DNA from: Diphasiastrum complanatum
Lineage: Eukaryota; Streptophyta; Lycopodiopsida; Lycopodiales; Lycopodiaceae
Reading direction: 5' to 3'
DNA: 64,000 nt
NCBI GenBank assembly: GCA_029204225.1
Contig: CM055101.1
Span: 57,368,806 to 57,432,805 of the forward strand
The position numbers and the translations under genes are program-made. The notes beneath the pieces were generated by a model, which worked only from the letters and a program-made list of their open reading frames with translations, had not been told where the DNA came from and ran no database searches. This document shows, one piece after another, positions 44,081-58,010 of this stretch (its first letter is position 1; the number at the start of each line of letters is the position of its first letter).

Positions 44081-46740
44081 TCCCAATTTGTGCAGCCAAG
44101 CGTATATTTGTTGTTGCCAAGTGCTCATTTACTGCTAATTTGTTGCAGTCAGGAGCGTAGCATTGGTGGCAGGCCAACCCGAGGAGCCCGAAAACCCTCT
44201 CTGAGGAGGTGCGTGGCCATATCAACCCAGCGGCCGGTTTTGTCAAGAAGGCTGAAAATCGACTGGCAAGCAATGTTGAAAATGGAACAACCCGGCCCGT
44301 TTTTGGCATCAAGAACGGCCAGGTTTTGCACATGCAAAGAAGCCCTAATGCAAAAAAAAACTCTGAAAAGGTACAAAAATGCCCATAATTACTTATGCTA
44401 GTATTGAATATGGATCATATATCAACTTGGACTCTTCACAAAAAAACAAGCTAGCAAGCTTTGACCTATAAGTCAAGTGGTCTCTCTTGCCATAGCATCC
44501 AACTCACCATCAAGGCATTCTGATCATGGATTACTAAGTTCCATAGCACAGCACATATCCTGCTTGCTGCTTCTTGTTACCAATTTTCCACTTTGGCTTA
44601 TCTAGTTGACCTTACCATTGACATCCTTCACCTTGTGACCACCATCATTGCATTGTCACCAATGCCAATAACAAGCTAGTGTAAATGTCTCTCCAATTGT
44701 GACATTTCTTTGCAAAAACATGTGAAGCAACCACAACCACCGAATCTGACAATGTCATTGTCGATTCTCACCTTGAGATGCCGCTCCAATTGTCCCTGAC
44801 CTTGGTATGTTCTAAGTTTCGAAAAGTTGAATTAGAAACAACATGCCATTTTGCCATATTCACTAGCATAACTTGGCATAATTCCCGGATCTCATTTGTG
44901 ATTGGTTTCCCTCTCTCAATTCTTGCCAATCAAGAGTTCCACGATGCCTCATTGCAACTTTATCGCATTTACTAGCTTTCTCCAATGCAATTTTGCCCTT
45001 TCTGCTCTTCCTCACAATATACTATGCTTATGCTCTTCAAAACCGCATTAGAGAAAATATGGGCCCAAAGAGGGCCCTATAAGAAATGCCATGTAGGAGA
45101 GAGAAAAATAACTATAAAGTAGTTATAATATCATTTTCTAACTCCTTTACGCATCTGCCTGCACTACTTTCCATGTAAATGAATGCACCTTAGTTTAGTC
45201 ACATCAAACTTCACTGGTATTTAACCACAGTTAAAATATAATTTTTCAAAATGCTGAAATATTCCCTCCCAATAGTTGGGAACACTCAAAAATTTGATAT
45301 ACAACATGGCGGGACTAGCACAAAAAACAGCTATATACTACAACTTTTCCAATGGTCTTATAGAAGAATCCAAATTCGTCATAATGCAAAATTGACGGAT
45401 TATAAAAAATTTCAAAAAACATGCAAATAAAAAACATGCAAATTTATACAAGTCAGCTATTTCTTCCTTTTGAAGAAATCATGTCCTTCAGACCCAAATT
45501 CACCAGTCAGGTCCAATTTGAATTTCAGGGTGAAGATTCCTTATGAAATAAGAGCCTCATTTGCCCTTCAAATCTCTTCAAAGCCTCTTCAAAGTTCATC
45601 TAATGGCTCTTTAGGATCTTGTGGCCCACATTGCTCACAATCTTCACCGTGGATTCACCTCTTCATTGATCGGATGGCTGTCAGAGATCTACAATGCTGA
45701 TCTAGAGCCCTGGGTCCGCGGCTCCCTTCAATACACTATGGGCCTCATTCATGTGGGAAACGCGACACCTCTCAGGTCTCCTCTCTCCTTCTCTGTTCTC
45801 TTTGAAGCTTTTAAAGCTCCCTTAGCTATGGTTGTCTGCTTGCTGGAATCCAATCCAGACGCTTCCCTCCTCCACGGCCAGCCGTGGCCTCTTGGCTGCT
45901 AGATCACCCTCCTATTGCACCCAGTTGTGGATGTTTACAACTCCCAAATTGATATTCAATAGCCCGAGATCCGTGGGTTCTTCCCCTAGCTGCATCTTTC
46001 CATCACAGCTTCACAGATTGAATACTCTTTGATGGGAGCATGACTGACCACGGCCACCTAGCCTCCTATTAGCAGTATTAGGACGCCTAGCTGTAAGTAT
46101 TTATAGACTTGAAAATGATCTTCTACAGTGGAAGACCATCATTTTTCACCTGTAAACCCTAGCTACCTTTTTGGCTACCTCAGAGAACTGAAAATCATTC
46201 TTTCATGGCTTCATGGCTGACTTGGCTTCTTGTAGTCATCATCTTTGTACCAGGTGCCCTACTGTAGCTTCTTACAGATCCAAAAACACCTTCCTATAGA
46301 GAAAGATCCAAGCTTCTTGCTCTGTAAACTCCGGTCTGCAAAGACTAGACTTTGTTGCATATATTTGGAAATCCCTTCCATTCAATTATTGAGAATTGAA
46401 TCTCCACAGCTACCCCGGCTGTCCAGCAACTTGTCCCAATTCTTGTTTACAACAAACGGCTCCACAATTCACTAAGAATTGCCTCCGTTATAAGCACTTT
46501 TTTGTCAACTACTTCATAGCCTGCTTGCTATGAAATTTTCTTTTACTTTGATTCTACTAATTGGCTTTGTAGGTAGGTCTTCAAAAAATGGAAATTAATT
46601 TGTTGGAGTTGTAATTGTGATTTATTTTTCATAACAACTCTTTTTGCCTAATGCTTAATTCATTCAAAGGGCACAATAAAAAATCAAAAAGTTGATATTC
46701 CAATAGACTCATAATTTTATAAGCTCTATTTTTGTGTAGA
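44081..46740. other. Long stretch without a recognisable gene
   Basis: Mixed composition. 44,120-44,350 is GC-richer but has no long coding frame. A plus frame at 45,600-45,902 (LHRGFTSSLIGWLSEIYNAD) is open for about 95 residues, has no known domain and no ATG-based long ORF, and could be a gene relic. 44,360-44,408 is repeated at 59,861-59,910, close to the HSP20 promoter. Confidence 0.4.
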
Positions 46741-47290
46741 AACTTAGTTTGAAAATTGCAGTTAACAATCATAGACATAAATTATTATCTAGCTTCAAGA
46801 GCCAAGTTGGAGACTTAGAAAGTCACGGTACCATAGTGATACAAGATTATGAAGAATTTCTTGATTTTCATGTTTTGAATTCAGCACATATGGATATGAT
46901 TTTAGGCTATGAATAGTTATTTGGGAAATCTCCTTATATTGATTTTAAAAAACATGTGCTCTCACAAAGAGGGGAATAGAGTATTTACACTTTTTGGTAA
47001 CATAATTACATCCATTTGGAATGGTTTTTATGGCATATGTAAAGGAAAATTCTGATATTTCACAATATGATGTTTATTCTTTATTTGTCATGTCCATTTT
47101 GGATATTTTCTTATATGTATCTAAATAATTGTAAAAAATTTAAGTTCCTACTTCAATGAATCTAGATATGGAACAAACAGAAATCAATGCAATCATAAAT
47201 GAATTTCAAGATTTATTTCGAACAGAAGTACCTCGTGGTTTATCATCTTCTAGGTCAATAGACCACATGATAAAGTTAATTTCAGGTGAG
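46741..47290 (+). pseudogene. Gypsy protease-RT linker remnant
   Basis: Broken plus-strand pieces in the order of a chromovirus-like pol: FLDFHVLNSAHMDMILGYE, SPYIDFKKHVLSQRGNRVF, then INEFQDLFRTEVPRGLSS and SIDHMIKLI, the segment just before RT. Many stops. Part of it is repeated at 49,099-49,370. 47,291-47,499 holds nothing recognised. Confidence 0.65.
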
Positions 47291-47499
47291 TAAACTATCT
47301 TTAGACAATTATATTAGTTTTCTTAGATAGAGGAGATATAGATTACTAATTAGATAAAAAATCATCTTAAAATGGGACACATACAACCTGATAAGTTGTT
47401 ATGCTTGTTGTCAACAAACACATTTGTAATGTATTATTTACTATGAACAATAATAAACATGAATTTATTACACTTCATTAAAAACAATAAAAAATACAT

Positions 47500-47945
47500 A
47501 TTATTTTAGAACAATTTTGTAAAAGTGCTTTGCATAGGAGAAGGCGCCCCTTGAGAGATGTTGACCGCATCTAGTCAACATGTTTATGGAAAATACAATC
47601 ATTTTACATGTAAACAACCTGTTTATGAAGTATTTATTGATATCAATATAGATTCTTACAATCAGGTTGTGTCCATAGTTTAATATTGGAATACAATTTT
47701 CTATATAGATAAAAAGAGATGATGATTGGAATGTATTTGTTGATAGTGAATCTCCATAAGTTGTTGAGATGATGATTTGAATGTATTTGTTGATAGTGTT
47801 CTTCCATAAGTTGGATTGTTTCGCCAATATCTCTACATTTGATCTTGAGCTCATGTCTTTCACGTACCTGCATAAAACTAATACAAACTGACTTACAATA
47901 AGTACAGAGATTGTATTAGAAAGTTTTGATTGAAACTATTCATAA
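47500..47945 (-). repeat. Inverted copy of the 11,830-12,170 gene end
   Basis: Its complement matches the last intron and exon (KRHELEIKCRDIGET) and the downstream region of the unknown gene ending near 11,995. There is a partial internal duplication: GATGATTGGAATGTATTTGTTGATAGTG recurs at 47,717 and 47,773. It is joined to module copy C at 47,945 through a short ATCGAG identity. Confidence 0.7.
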
Positions 47946-48076
47946 AGAATCATCGAGCTCCTCTTGGGTAATCATCACTTTTGGTGAAGAAACCTTATGA
48001 GGAGCTGGATGAATAACACGAGGAGGAGGGGGTGATTCTCAATCTGAATCAGATTCTCCAGCATCTGATTCAAAGC
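47946..48076 (-). pseudogene. Module copy C: acidic linker piece
   Basis: The complement encodes the SFESDAGES-type acidic stretch and the start of ITQEELD, with one stop, as in copies A and B. The remaining downstream exons are absent. Confidence 0.55.
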
Positions 48077-48624
48077 TCAGAACGATGTGACATCTCTTGG
48101 TAGGGATAACTCAAGGAGGAAGAGAAGCAGCTGGCCTTTGAAATCCAACTGTCTGGGAACATGCTGCTTCCTTTTCCTCCTAGAGGTAGTGGGCAAGTTT
48201 CTTCTATCCAGAGGTAGGTCTCTGGAGGTGCTGGCGTTATCCACATACAAACCAGAATAACGGTCCCAAAGTCTTCTGAGAATGACAGAAATCTTTTGGC
48301 ATGATGGTGACATGCTTACCATGCACTACCAAAATACAAGTATCCTCAAAAAAACTAGGCAAAAAAGTCTTCTATAGCACCCTGTAAGGCCTGCATGGCT
48401 GTCACGGCAAAACGAACATCTAGCCCAAGTGACAGAGTGACATTCTTGACAGATCAGCCGAAAGGAGCCTTAGGGATCAACAGTTCAATTGATCTCTAGA
48501 GTTTTCTAATCTTCCTTAGCCAGACCTGTTTTTTGCCACATCTACGGCTAGTACCAGGGGGAACACGGACATGGGATGGCTGTACAGTGGTTATGGCATG
48601 GGCAGTAGATTTGGTCCTAGCCAT
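48077..48624 (-). pseudogene. Histone H3-like pseudogene, module copy C (most complete)
   Basis: ATG at 48,624 starts MARTKSTAHAITTVQPSH, then PPGTSRRCGKKQVWLRKIRK. Position by position this follows H3 through REIRRYQKSTELLI: here the residue after KL is a TAG where H3 has Q, then SIELLIPKAPF, a TGA, SVKNVTLSLG, DVRFAVTAMQALQGA, a TAG, and after an extra T a decayed EDT...VTIMP. The same post-TIMP frame change as in A and B leads to ILRRLWDRYSGL and SRRKRKQ. Spacing between N-tail and core matches H3 exactly, so this copy shows the ancestral gene was colinear with H3 with a rewritten, lysine-poor tail that keeps ARTK. Confidence 0.8.
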
Positions 48625-49098
48625 CATTCTTAGAATTAAAAAAAGTAGATTAGAAAAAAAAATATTGAATCCAAGCATAGGGAATGAAAACAAAAAAATT
48701 TGCGATCAGAAGGTGCTTGAGATCGATACCAGAACTGAATATCGGTTTTGAGCACAAGATTGATAGAGAATATGTGCTAGAAAGAGAATTGCGCTCGAAA
48801 GTGATATTGAAATCACAGCAGTATTGGTCTCGAGTGCACAGTGAGAAGGTAGAGTATTTTGCGAAGAAAGGGCGCACTTGAAAGCAATATTGGGAGCGAA
48901 AACCAAAATTTTTGCAATGAAAATTCCAAGGGTGCATATATAGGAAATTTTTGCCACATGTGAAAAAAAATGGACGATGACACATGTCGACATCTAACTG
49001 GTCCACGTGGATTGTCCGTACTGATAATGATGACTCAAATATGAGGCCACGTGGGTCGGGACTCGTGCGCGAGTCAAATTTTGACACGTTTCATTTTG
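48625..49098. promoter_or_regulatory. Half of the bidirectional promoter, module copy C
   Basis: Contains the minus-gene leader with the paired motif (complement of about 48,785-48,840), a TATATA box at about 48,936, and GCCACGTGGGTCGGGAC. Similarity to A and B stops at 49,098, before the plus-gene TATA, so this copy has no plus-strand gene. Confidence 0.55.
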
Positions 49099-49370
49099 CA
49101 CGAAAAACATGTGCTTCACAAAGAGGGGGATAGAGTATTTACACTTTTTGGTAACAAATACATACATCCATTTGGAATGGTTTCTATACCATATGTAAAG
49201 GAAAATTTTGATATTTCACAATATGATGTTAATTTTTTGTTTGCCATGTCCATTTTGGATATTTTCTTATATGTATCTAAATAATTGTAGAAAATTTAAG
49301 TTCTTAATTCAGTGAATCTAGATACATAACACATAGAAATAAATACAATCATAAATGAATTTCAAGATGC
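49099..49370 (+). pseudogene. Second copy of the gypsy linker remnant
   Basis: About 90 percent similar to 46,945-47,212 (KHVLHKEGDRVFTLFGN, then a decayed INEFQD). It ends at CAAGAT(G), exactly where the CACTA terminus begins, while the first copy continues with TTATTTCGAACAG. Confidence 0.7.
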
Positions 49371-49729
49371 ACTACAACATTCTGGAGGATTTCCAACCCT
49401 ATTACCGAGGCTTTTATGAAGATTTTTTTTTTTTTTTAAAAAAAGACCGCAACCACTCGGTATACACCCTGAAGTATACCTCGAAACAAGATCCTCGATA
49501 ATTCCCTCGTAATCGAGGCTTCTTCACCTCGTTTTTTGTTGTTTATAGAACGGGTATACCGAGGGGTATAGCAAGTGTCCTCAGTATATCCCTCCCAAAA
49601 AAGCGATTGGTGACATGTCATTTCCGAGGGATATACCGAGGGCCATCCCTTGGTATATCTCTATCAAAAGTTCATCCTAAACTGAGGGTTATTCCGAGGG
49701 TAAAAAATCAAAAAAAAAAAAAGTTACGG

Positions 49730-49761
49730 CAGAATGGAGCCAATTTACTGGCTCCATTCTG
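49730..49761. other. Perfect 13-bp stem, 6-nt loop inverted repeat
   Basis: CAGAATGGAGCCA, six bases, then TGGCTCCATTCTG. It lies inside the CACTA subterminal zone, after an A-run, and could fold in DNA or RNA. Confidence 0.8.
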
Positions 49762-50044
49762 CCCTAAAAATGGACTTTATTCGACCCCAGGAGTCTTTTG
49801 TTCATTATTGTCAATAAAAAAATTTGCAAAATTTATTTGAGTTACATTTCAGGCACTGAAAAATTGATGAAAGAAACTTAAATTCATACATAAATGTTCC
49901 AGGTACAAAGATATGTTACGACCACTTTACGACAGATTTCTGCATGAACCGACAAATCGGAGATTGTAATTTAATTTAAACAAATTCACATATAAAATTT
50001 GAATTATGACCAAAACAAGTTCAACTTATGGGTGAGGAGACTTA

Positions 50045-51323
50045 CGAAATGGGCATGAAAAGAACCTTGGCCACCATTGCCCAGGTGTGAGGGCCCTACC
50101 ATCTCCATTCGCTTCTTAGTTGCCTCTCTTTGTTGCTTGAAACTATCTGGATTTTCTCAAAATTCTTTCTTTGCAAACTTCCAATCATCCTTGTGCATGT
50201 TGTATGGCCTAGATTTGCCAACTCTCACTACATCTCGGATCTTTGATTTGTGGTGGCTCATCACGCTTCCCATGCATTGTCCCATCCATATTCGTTCAAA
50301 TTCCAAATCAGGGGAGGGGACTGGAAATTCTCTATACAACTGGTCAATGACATGATTCTTTTCCTCATCACTTTGTTTGCACCAGTCCTTGAAAATGTCC
50401 CTGTTGAAGACCACATGTGTGAGTTGCCTCATGCGAGTGATGACGCGACCACCGCGGTCATCCTCCACTATGTGCTTTTTTGCATATGTCATAGGATGGC
50501 AAGACGTCAGCTGACAGAGAGGTGGCAAAGGGAGTTTCAAGAGGAGTGATGGAGTTGACTACAACAGGAATTATTCGGGGAGGAGTTTGAAGACGATCAC
50601 TAGAAGAGTGGGGAGGGCTATGAAGAGGAGAAGTTTTGGGAGGAGTTTGGGCAGGAGTGTAACCAACAGGGGTTTGAATGGGAGAAAAAATGGGTGGAGT
50701 GGTCTGGCAAGAGGGATCACGGTGCCATGGAGACCCCATAGGAGGCATTGGTACCGAACAAGAAGAAATGTGAGGATAGAGTGTGGATGTACCGGGATAA
50801 TCAAGTGTGACAGATGTAGGAGTCAAAGTATCACGCGCCATCCGCATTGCTTCTTGAGTTAGGTTTCTCGAAGTAACGAAGACCTATGATGAGGCCTGCT
50901 AGATGGATGTGCTGGACTAGAGGCCGCATGAAGCACGACATCATTGGCGTCACTGCCACAACAGGAGCCACCACTAAGGCGACTCCTCCTACGATCGCTC
51001 TTTTCCCTGCCAAAATGTCGGGAAGAGGCACTTGCATTAGAGTGCACGGGGGAGGGACTCCCATCGGATAGATCCTCGTGGAAGGGGGGAACACCTCGGT
51101 CGGAGGGTTGTGGGGACTGGATCTCCTTAGAACGAGATGATGTGGACAACCTACCTCAACTCCGTGCATTCCAACAAGCCCGTAGTCTCTCCATAATCCA
51201 GCCTGCATGCGAGGGAGACATCCCATCCATATAACTGAGGACCTCGTCGTCACTCATGGATGAAAAAGGGGACGACCCACGACTGCGGCTAGATCCGTGA
51301 CTTGGAGATGTGTCATGAGACAT
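50045..51323 (-). pseudogene. TNPA-like CACTA gene alpha
   Basis: From ATG at 51,323: MSHDTSPSHGSSRSRGS, helix pair (SMSDDEVLSYMDGMSPSHAGW), a TGA after WNARS, then Ser/Arg and Pro-rich regions (SPSPVHSNASASSRHF; TPPIFSPIQTPVGYTPAQTP), a one-base frame change near 50,870, and a C-terminal domain with FNRDIFKDWCKQSDEEKNHV, MGQCMGSVMSHHKSKIRDVV, DDWKFAKKEF and GPSHLGNGG. That C-terminus fits the plant Transposase_24 (Ptta/En/Spm) family. It ends at a GTAAGT donor near 50,045; no second exon is seen. It is paralogous to beta, which lies just upstream on the same strand. Confidence 0.7.
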
Positions 51324-51934
51324 TGGGGACACGTTTTGGAATAATCTCTGCAAGCAATAAGATATATTTTCAGAACATTCAACAATGTAGAGTTAATTAG
51401 TGCAAGAAATAAATTCAAATGAATGAGTTAAGGGTCTAGGGTAGAACAAAAAAAGTGATTCTATGCATTCAACCATAATTGAATATATTATAGTACACCA
51501 CAACAATCACACGTTAACCACAATAATTACACTTTATAATCAATAAATTAAACATTTCTACATGGTTTTAGGGCCAAATACATTTCAATTACATGATTAG
51601 TCAAGGTTCAAGATTAAATAGAAAAAACTAGCTGCATCGAAAGATGGCTGGCAAATGTATAATTAAAAACGATAGATGTAAAAAACATGTACACAAGCAT
51701 CTGTAAACATGGAAAGGCTAGCTATAGAGCCAAAACACTAGCTAGACCTATCATAATCCTCCTCATCATCTTCGTCATGTGGACCTTGTTGTTTCTGCAC
51801 ACGCAAGACACATATATTAGTCTTTCGAAAAATTGTATGGGAGTCAGAGAGCATAACAAGTTTAAAAAACATAAAATGGATTTTATGTCGTACATGAGGA
51901 GCTGCATCCCAGTTTATACGCACGCCCTACCTCT

Positions 51935-53240
51935 CCAATAACTCGAGTACTGTCTGCGTACCGTGGGAATACGCAAACATATACTCGTCATGTGTGGGAG
52001 AACGCCCCACGGCGGACTGCTGCACAAACACTCCAAATTTCGATCATATAAAGAGAGCATTTTATTCCAACATGTCCTCTGAAAAACTCCCAAGAGCAAA
52101 AAAAGAAAAGAAATAATCAATAGTCAAATATCACAAATGGGTATAGGATAGACTTACAAAGTGGGCTCAAAAATATCCCTCGTCGCCACTGCCCAAGTGG
52201 GAAGGCCCTTTGGCTACCTCTCGCTACTGTCTAAAGCGTTCTGGATCATCTCGATACTCTTTCTTCGCATGCTTCCAGTCCTCCTTCTCTACGTAGGAAG
52301 GCCTGCCTCTCTCAGCTTTCAGTACATCTCGGATCTCCAATTTGCGGTGGCTCATCACTGCTCCCATGTGGCTCCTCATCTATTTATGTGCAAATTCCAT
52401 TCCTCCCTTATGTGCATGATGACCCTCTTACCACGGTTATTCTCAATGATGTGACCATCCATGTCTATCTCATACGACGGCGGGATGGCAACTGGTGGCG
52501 ATGTGGCCCTGGGAGTATCTATGGGGGTGCTCTTAGGTATGGGAGCCGTGGCCATGGGAGTGTCTACGAGGGTGGCCTCAGATATGAAAGTTGCCCTACC
52601 GATGGGAGAATACTGATGTCGTGGGGTACCAAGGGGAGAATAGCCAATGGGGGACGTCTGGATTGGAGAATATCAGTGGCAATGGGTCCAGAGGGAGGGA
52701 AAATGTGAGGGTAGGTGTGCCGGGAATCTCAAGTGTGACAGATGTAGGAGTCGTAGTATCGTGTGACATGCGTGCTGCCTCCTGAGTCAGTGTATCTCGA
52801 AGTAGGAACTCCCCACAATGAGATGCGCTACGCGGACGTGCACGACTCATGACCACGTCAGGGTCATCGCCACATCCTCCACAACACGATACACCCAGGC
52901 GGCTCCTCCTCCTCTCCCAAGAATGTCGGGAGGAAGCACTAGCAATAGTGACAAGGGTGGGGGTGCGACCCTCGTCGGAGTGACCCTCACGGGAAGGGAA
53001 AACATGTGACTGGTCTACACGAGGAGTGGACTGAATCTCCTCGGTCGATGATGTGTACTCAACCAATCGAGAGGAGCTACGATCCTCACGTCGAGCCCTC
53101 AAGCGTTGTAAGACCTTATCTAGTTGTGAGGAAGGCAACTGATCAAGGTAGCTAATGATCTCACTCTCACTCATAGAGGAAATACGGTATGACGCGCGAC
53201 TATGGCTTGACCTCTGACTAGGAGATCCAATATCTGACAT
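51935..53240 (-). pseudogene. TNPA-like CACTA gene beta, two exons
   Basis: ATG at 53,240: MSDIGSPSQRSSHSRAS, helix pair (SMSESEIISYLDQLPSSQLD), SR-rich stretches, GGCGDDPDVV, Pro-rich tail, open to about 52,596, then stops in the middle part. The C-terminal domain returns at about 52,410-52,160 (MGAVMSHRKLEIRDVL, DWKHAKKEYRDDPERF, GPSHLGSGDEGYF). A last exon after a TTTGTGCAG acceptor at 52,022 reads GRSPTHDEYMFAYSHGTQT, VLELLER, stop, the family-typical C-terminus. Nearly the same N-terminal half is at 31,426 next to the same kind of GA repeat. Confidence 0.75.
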
Positions 53241-53319
53241 AATGTGTGCAATGGAATAAGAGGGATAAATATTGTAGACAACCAATTGGAGTCTTAAAAA
53301 TTAGTAAGAAAAAAACATC

Positions 53320-53447
<128 letters not shown>

Positions 53448-54183
53448 CCATGGGCTTAAAAAAATAGAGTATTGTGAAACGAATGCCAAAACTTTATGTA
53501 TACTGCCTCATAGCTACAACGTCAATACCAGCACATATATATTGTCATATTCACGACCATTTCCAATTCAGACAACAATGATGATCCAAATTAAACCACA
53601 TTGAGGAGTAGACATCAATAGGAGGCTCACTGGCCCCGCAAGTGAATCGTACGTAACGAGGGGGTGTCTATCCTACATATGAAGAGATTAAAGAGGAACA
53701 TGATGTGTAGGACCATGATAGTCCTTGAGTCTGACAGTTCGTAGCATTGAAAAGAGAAAAGGATGTTGTTACTTCGAACTCAACACTTCAAAGTTGTTTC
53801 AAACCAAGCGCTTTCCAATGCACCAAACTCCGCTAAATTTGGACTTACCACTAAAAAGTTATGCCATTTTTAGTATGGAATCAAAATGTGGACTCAAAAA
53901 GTTACGTTACGTAGATTTCAAATTTGAGTGTTTTGATTGGTCCATGTGTAAGAAAAATTTGAGAAAACCTCTAAAAGGAATCTTTACAAAGGGTCTTTTT
54001 TGGATTTAGAACTCCTCTAATGGCAGTGAGAAAATAATTTATATGTTGGTATTGCCCTCGTAGCTTTGACTCAATAACTATAAAAGCTCGGACTATGATA
54101 AGTTTATGAGCAAAGGTATATAATCTAGCATCTATGAGCTGGTAACAATCTAGCATCTAATCTGTTTATGATCTAAAAAAAAT

Positions 54184-54640
54184 TTATGAGTAGAGGTCAT
54201 AATCGACCTTGGAATAACAGATGGTATACTGAATATAACAGACACACATATTCCGAGGTCTGCTCCGACCTCCATTGATTCCCACCCCACTTATCAACAG
54301 ATTCATCAACAAAAAGTACAGATTTCTTTCTAGAATGTTGAGAACTATTTTCACTAATCCTAATGAGAATAAAATTGAATGTAGTCCTACGCTACATAAT
54401 GTGCATCTACAGCAAAAGATGGAAGATAAATATTTATGTAAAAGTTTATGAGCAGAGGTATATAATCTAGCACCTATGAGCTGGTAACAATCTAGCATAA
54501 AATCTGTTTATGATCTAAAAAAAATTTATGAGCAAAGGTCGGAATCGACCTCGAAATAACAGATGGTATACTAAATTAAATAGAAACACATATTCCGAGG
54601 TCTATTCCGACCTCCATTGATTCCCACCCCACTAATCAAT
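54184..54640. repeat. CACTA subterminal-type repeats, two tandem blocks
   Basis: 54,184-54,300 and 54,525-54,640 are near copies: TTTATGAGCAAAGGTCGGAATCGACC, ACACATATTCCGAGGTC, CCGACCTCCATTGATTCCCACCCC. Each is the complement of the blocks at 29,740-29,880 and 30,090-30,190. The blocks of 340 bases suggest a tandem duplication. Confidence 0.65.
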
Positions 54641-54748
54641 AGATTCATCAACAAAAAGTACAGATATATTTCTAGGATGTCTAGATTTGTTTCCATCAAT
54701 CCTAATAAAAATAAAATTAAATGTAATCTTACATCAACAAAATGTGCA

Positions 54749-56565
<1,817 letters not shown>

Positions 56566-58010
56566 CCTCAGCTCATCTATTAAGGGAGCCATATACACGT
56601 CCATATTTTTTGCCTTGTATTTTTCGGGGATAAGAAGGGCGAGCATTAGGTTCCCCTTCTTTATACTTAGCCAAGGAGAGATGTTGTAGTTTACAAGGAC
56701 AATCGGCCAGGTGGACCATGATGTGGAGTGCAAACCGAATGGATTCACACCATCCATGGCCAACCCCAAATGCAAATGGTGAGGCTCATCTCTAAACTCA
56801 TGCCAGGTAGCATCCACGTGCTTCCATGCTGGAGTATCGGCAGGGATCCTCATAGTATCATCGGATGAACGATTGCTCAAATGTCATGTCATTAGTTCCA
56901 CGATGGAATTAAACATGTGGCATATCCTGGGTATGATGGGAAAATGTCTTACCACCTTGGCGGATATGGTCGCTCCTTGTAAATCTTGTTTGTAGCGGTG
57001 TTCCCCACAGCGTGGACACGTGCTTGTCTCCTCAAACTCATCTCGATATAATATGAGTCGTTGGAACATACATGGATGCTCTTGTAATCCATGCTGACCG
57101 AGAATAGCATTTTCTTGGCTTCTTGTCGAGACGTCGCCATGATGTTATTTGGGGGCATTTTCTTGAGCAAACTGCGACAAAATATAAATTTACGTAATTA
57201 GTTATATATAGTTTCTCGCAACGCATGAATTAAAAATAAAACGAAATTAGAGCAATTTGCCTATAACACACATCATGAAGCAAGCAAGCGTACCCAAACA
57301 ACTCTGTCACACTCACATTCGACCACCCGTACTTAGTTTGTGAGTTCAAAAGTAGCAAACAAGCTCGCAACTTTGACATTTGTGCACCCTCATACAAAGG
57401 ATTGGATGCCAAGCCACATATCATCTCTTCTTTCCTTGTCAATGTGGCCTCGGGTGGGTTTTGAAGAATGCATCCATCATGTCATCCATGTCCCCCTTGT
57501 GATCATGCGATGTGAATGGCACATCCTCGTGTGTTGTGTCTTCTCAAGACATCTCTTCGTGCAAGTCCACGGGTGGTGTATGTGAGGAAAGTGGTGGCTC
57601 TCGTGCGCTTGCACGTCTGAATCTTGCAGATTGCATGGCAATATCTGGTTGAATTCTTCGATAGTCATGTGATTGTGAGTCATCATCCTACACAATAATC
57701 AGAAAGAGCGCCACACATCATACATGGAAAAGGAGTGTGCAATAATTTTTATAATTTTAGCAATACAAAGAGGTTTGCAAAGTATAACTCACCGAAGAAC
57801 TGACCTTCATCCGCACAAATAATGACTCCCTCTCAATCTGACCATTCATGCGAAAATGTGATATAGTGGTGCGTCGCTCTCGTCACAGTGCATACTTACA
57901 TCGTGCACATGGGCATGGTATTCTCTGGTGAAACCAGGCCTCTGATCCTATATGTGATGGCCCTGTCTCATCATCTGAGGATGAGAAACGTGAACTCGAC
58001 ATTTGCATCG
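56566..58010 (-). pseudogene. CACTA transposase, TNP2/TNPD type, copy 2
   Basis: A first exon at about 58,010-57,790 reads IPCPCARCKYAL and ISHFRMNGQ, the zinc-like transposase-associated domain found at the N-terminus of this family. Then TIEEFNQILPC (57,690), LRACLLLLNSQTKYGWSNVS, CPRCGEHRYKQD, PIIPRICHMF, HLGLAMDGVNPFGLHSTSW, SPWLSIKKGN and MDVYMAPLIDEL. At 56,566 it breaks off into subterminal-type DNA, so the catalytic domain is lost and this copy is inactive. It is about 93 percent identical to copy 1 where they overlap, with an extra intact N-terminus. Confidence 0.85.
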
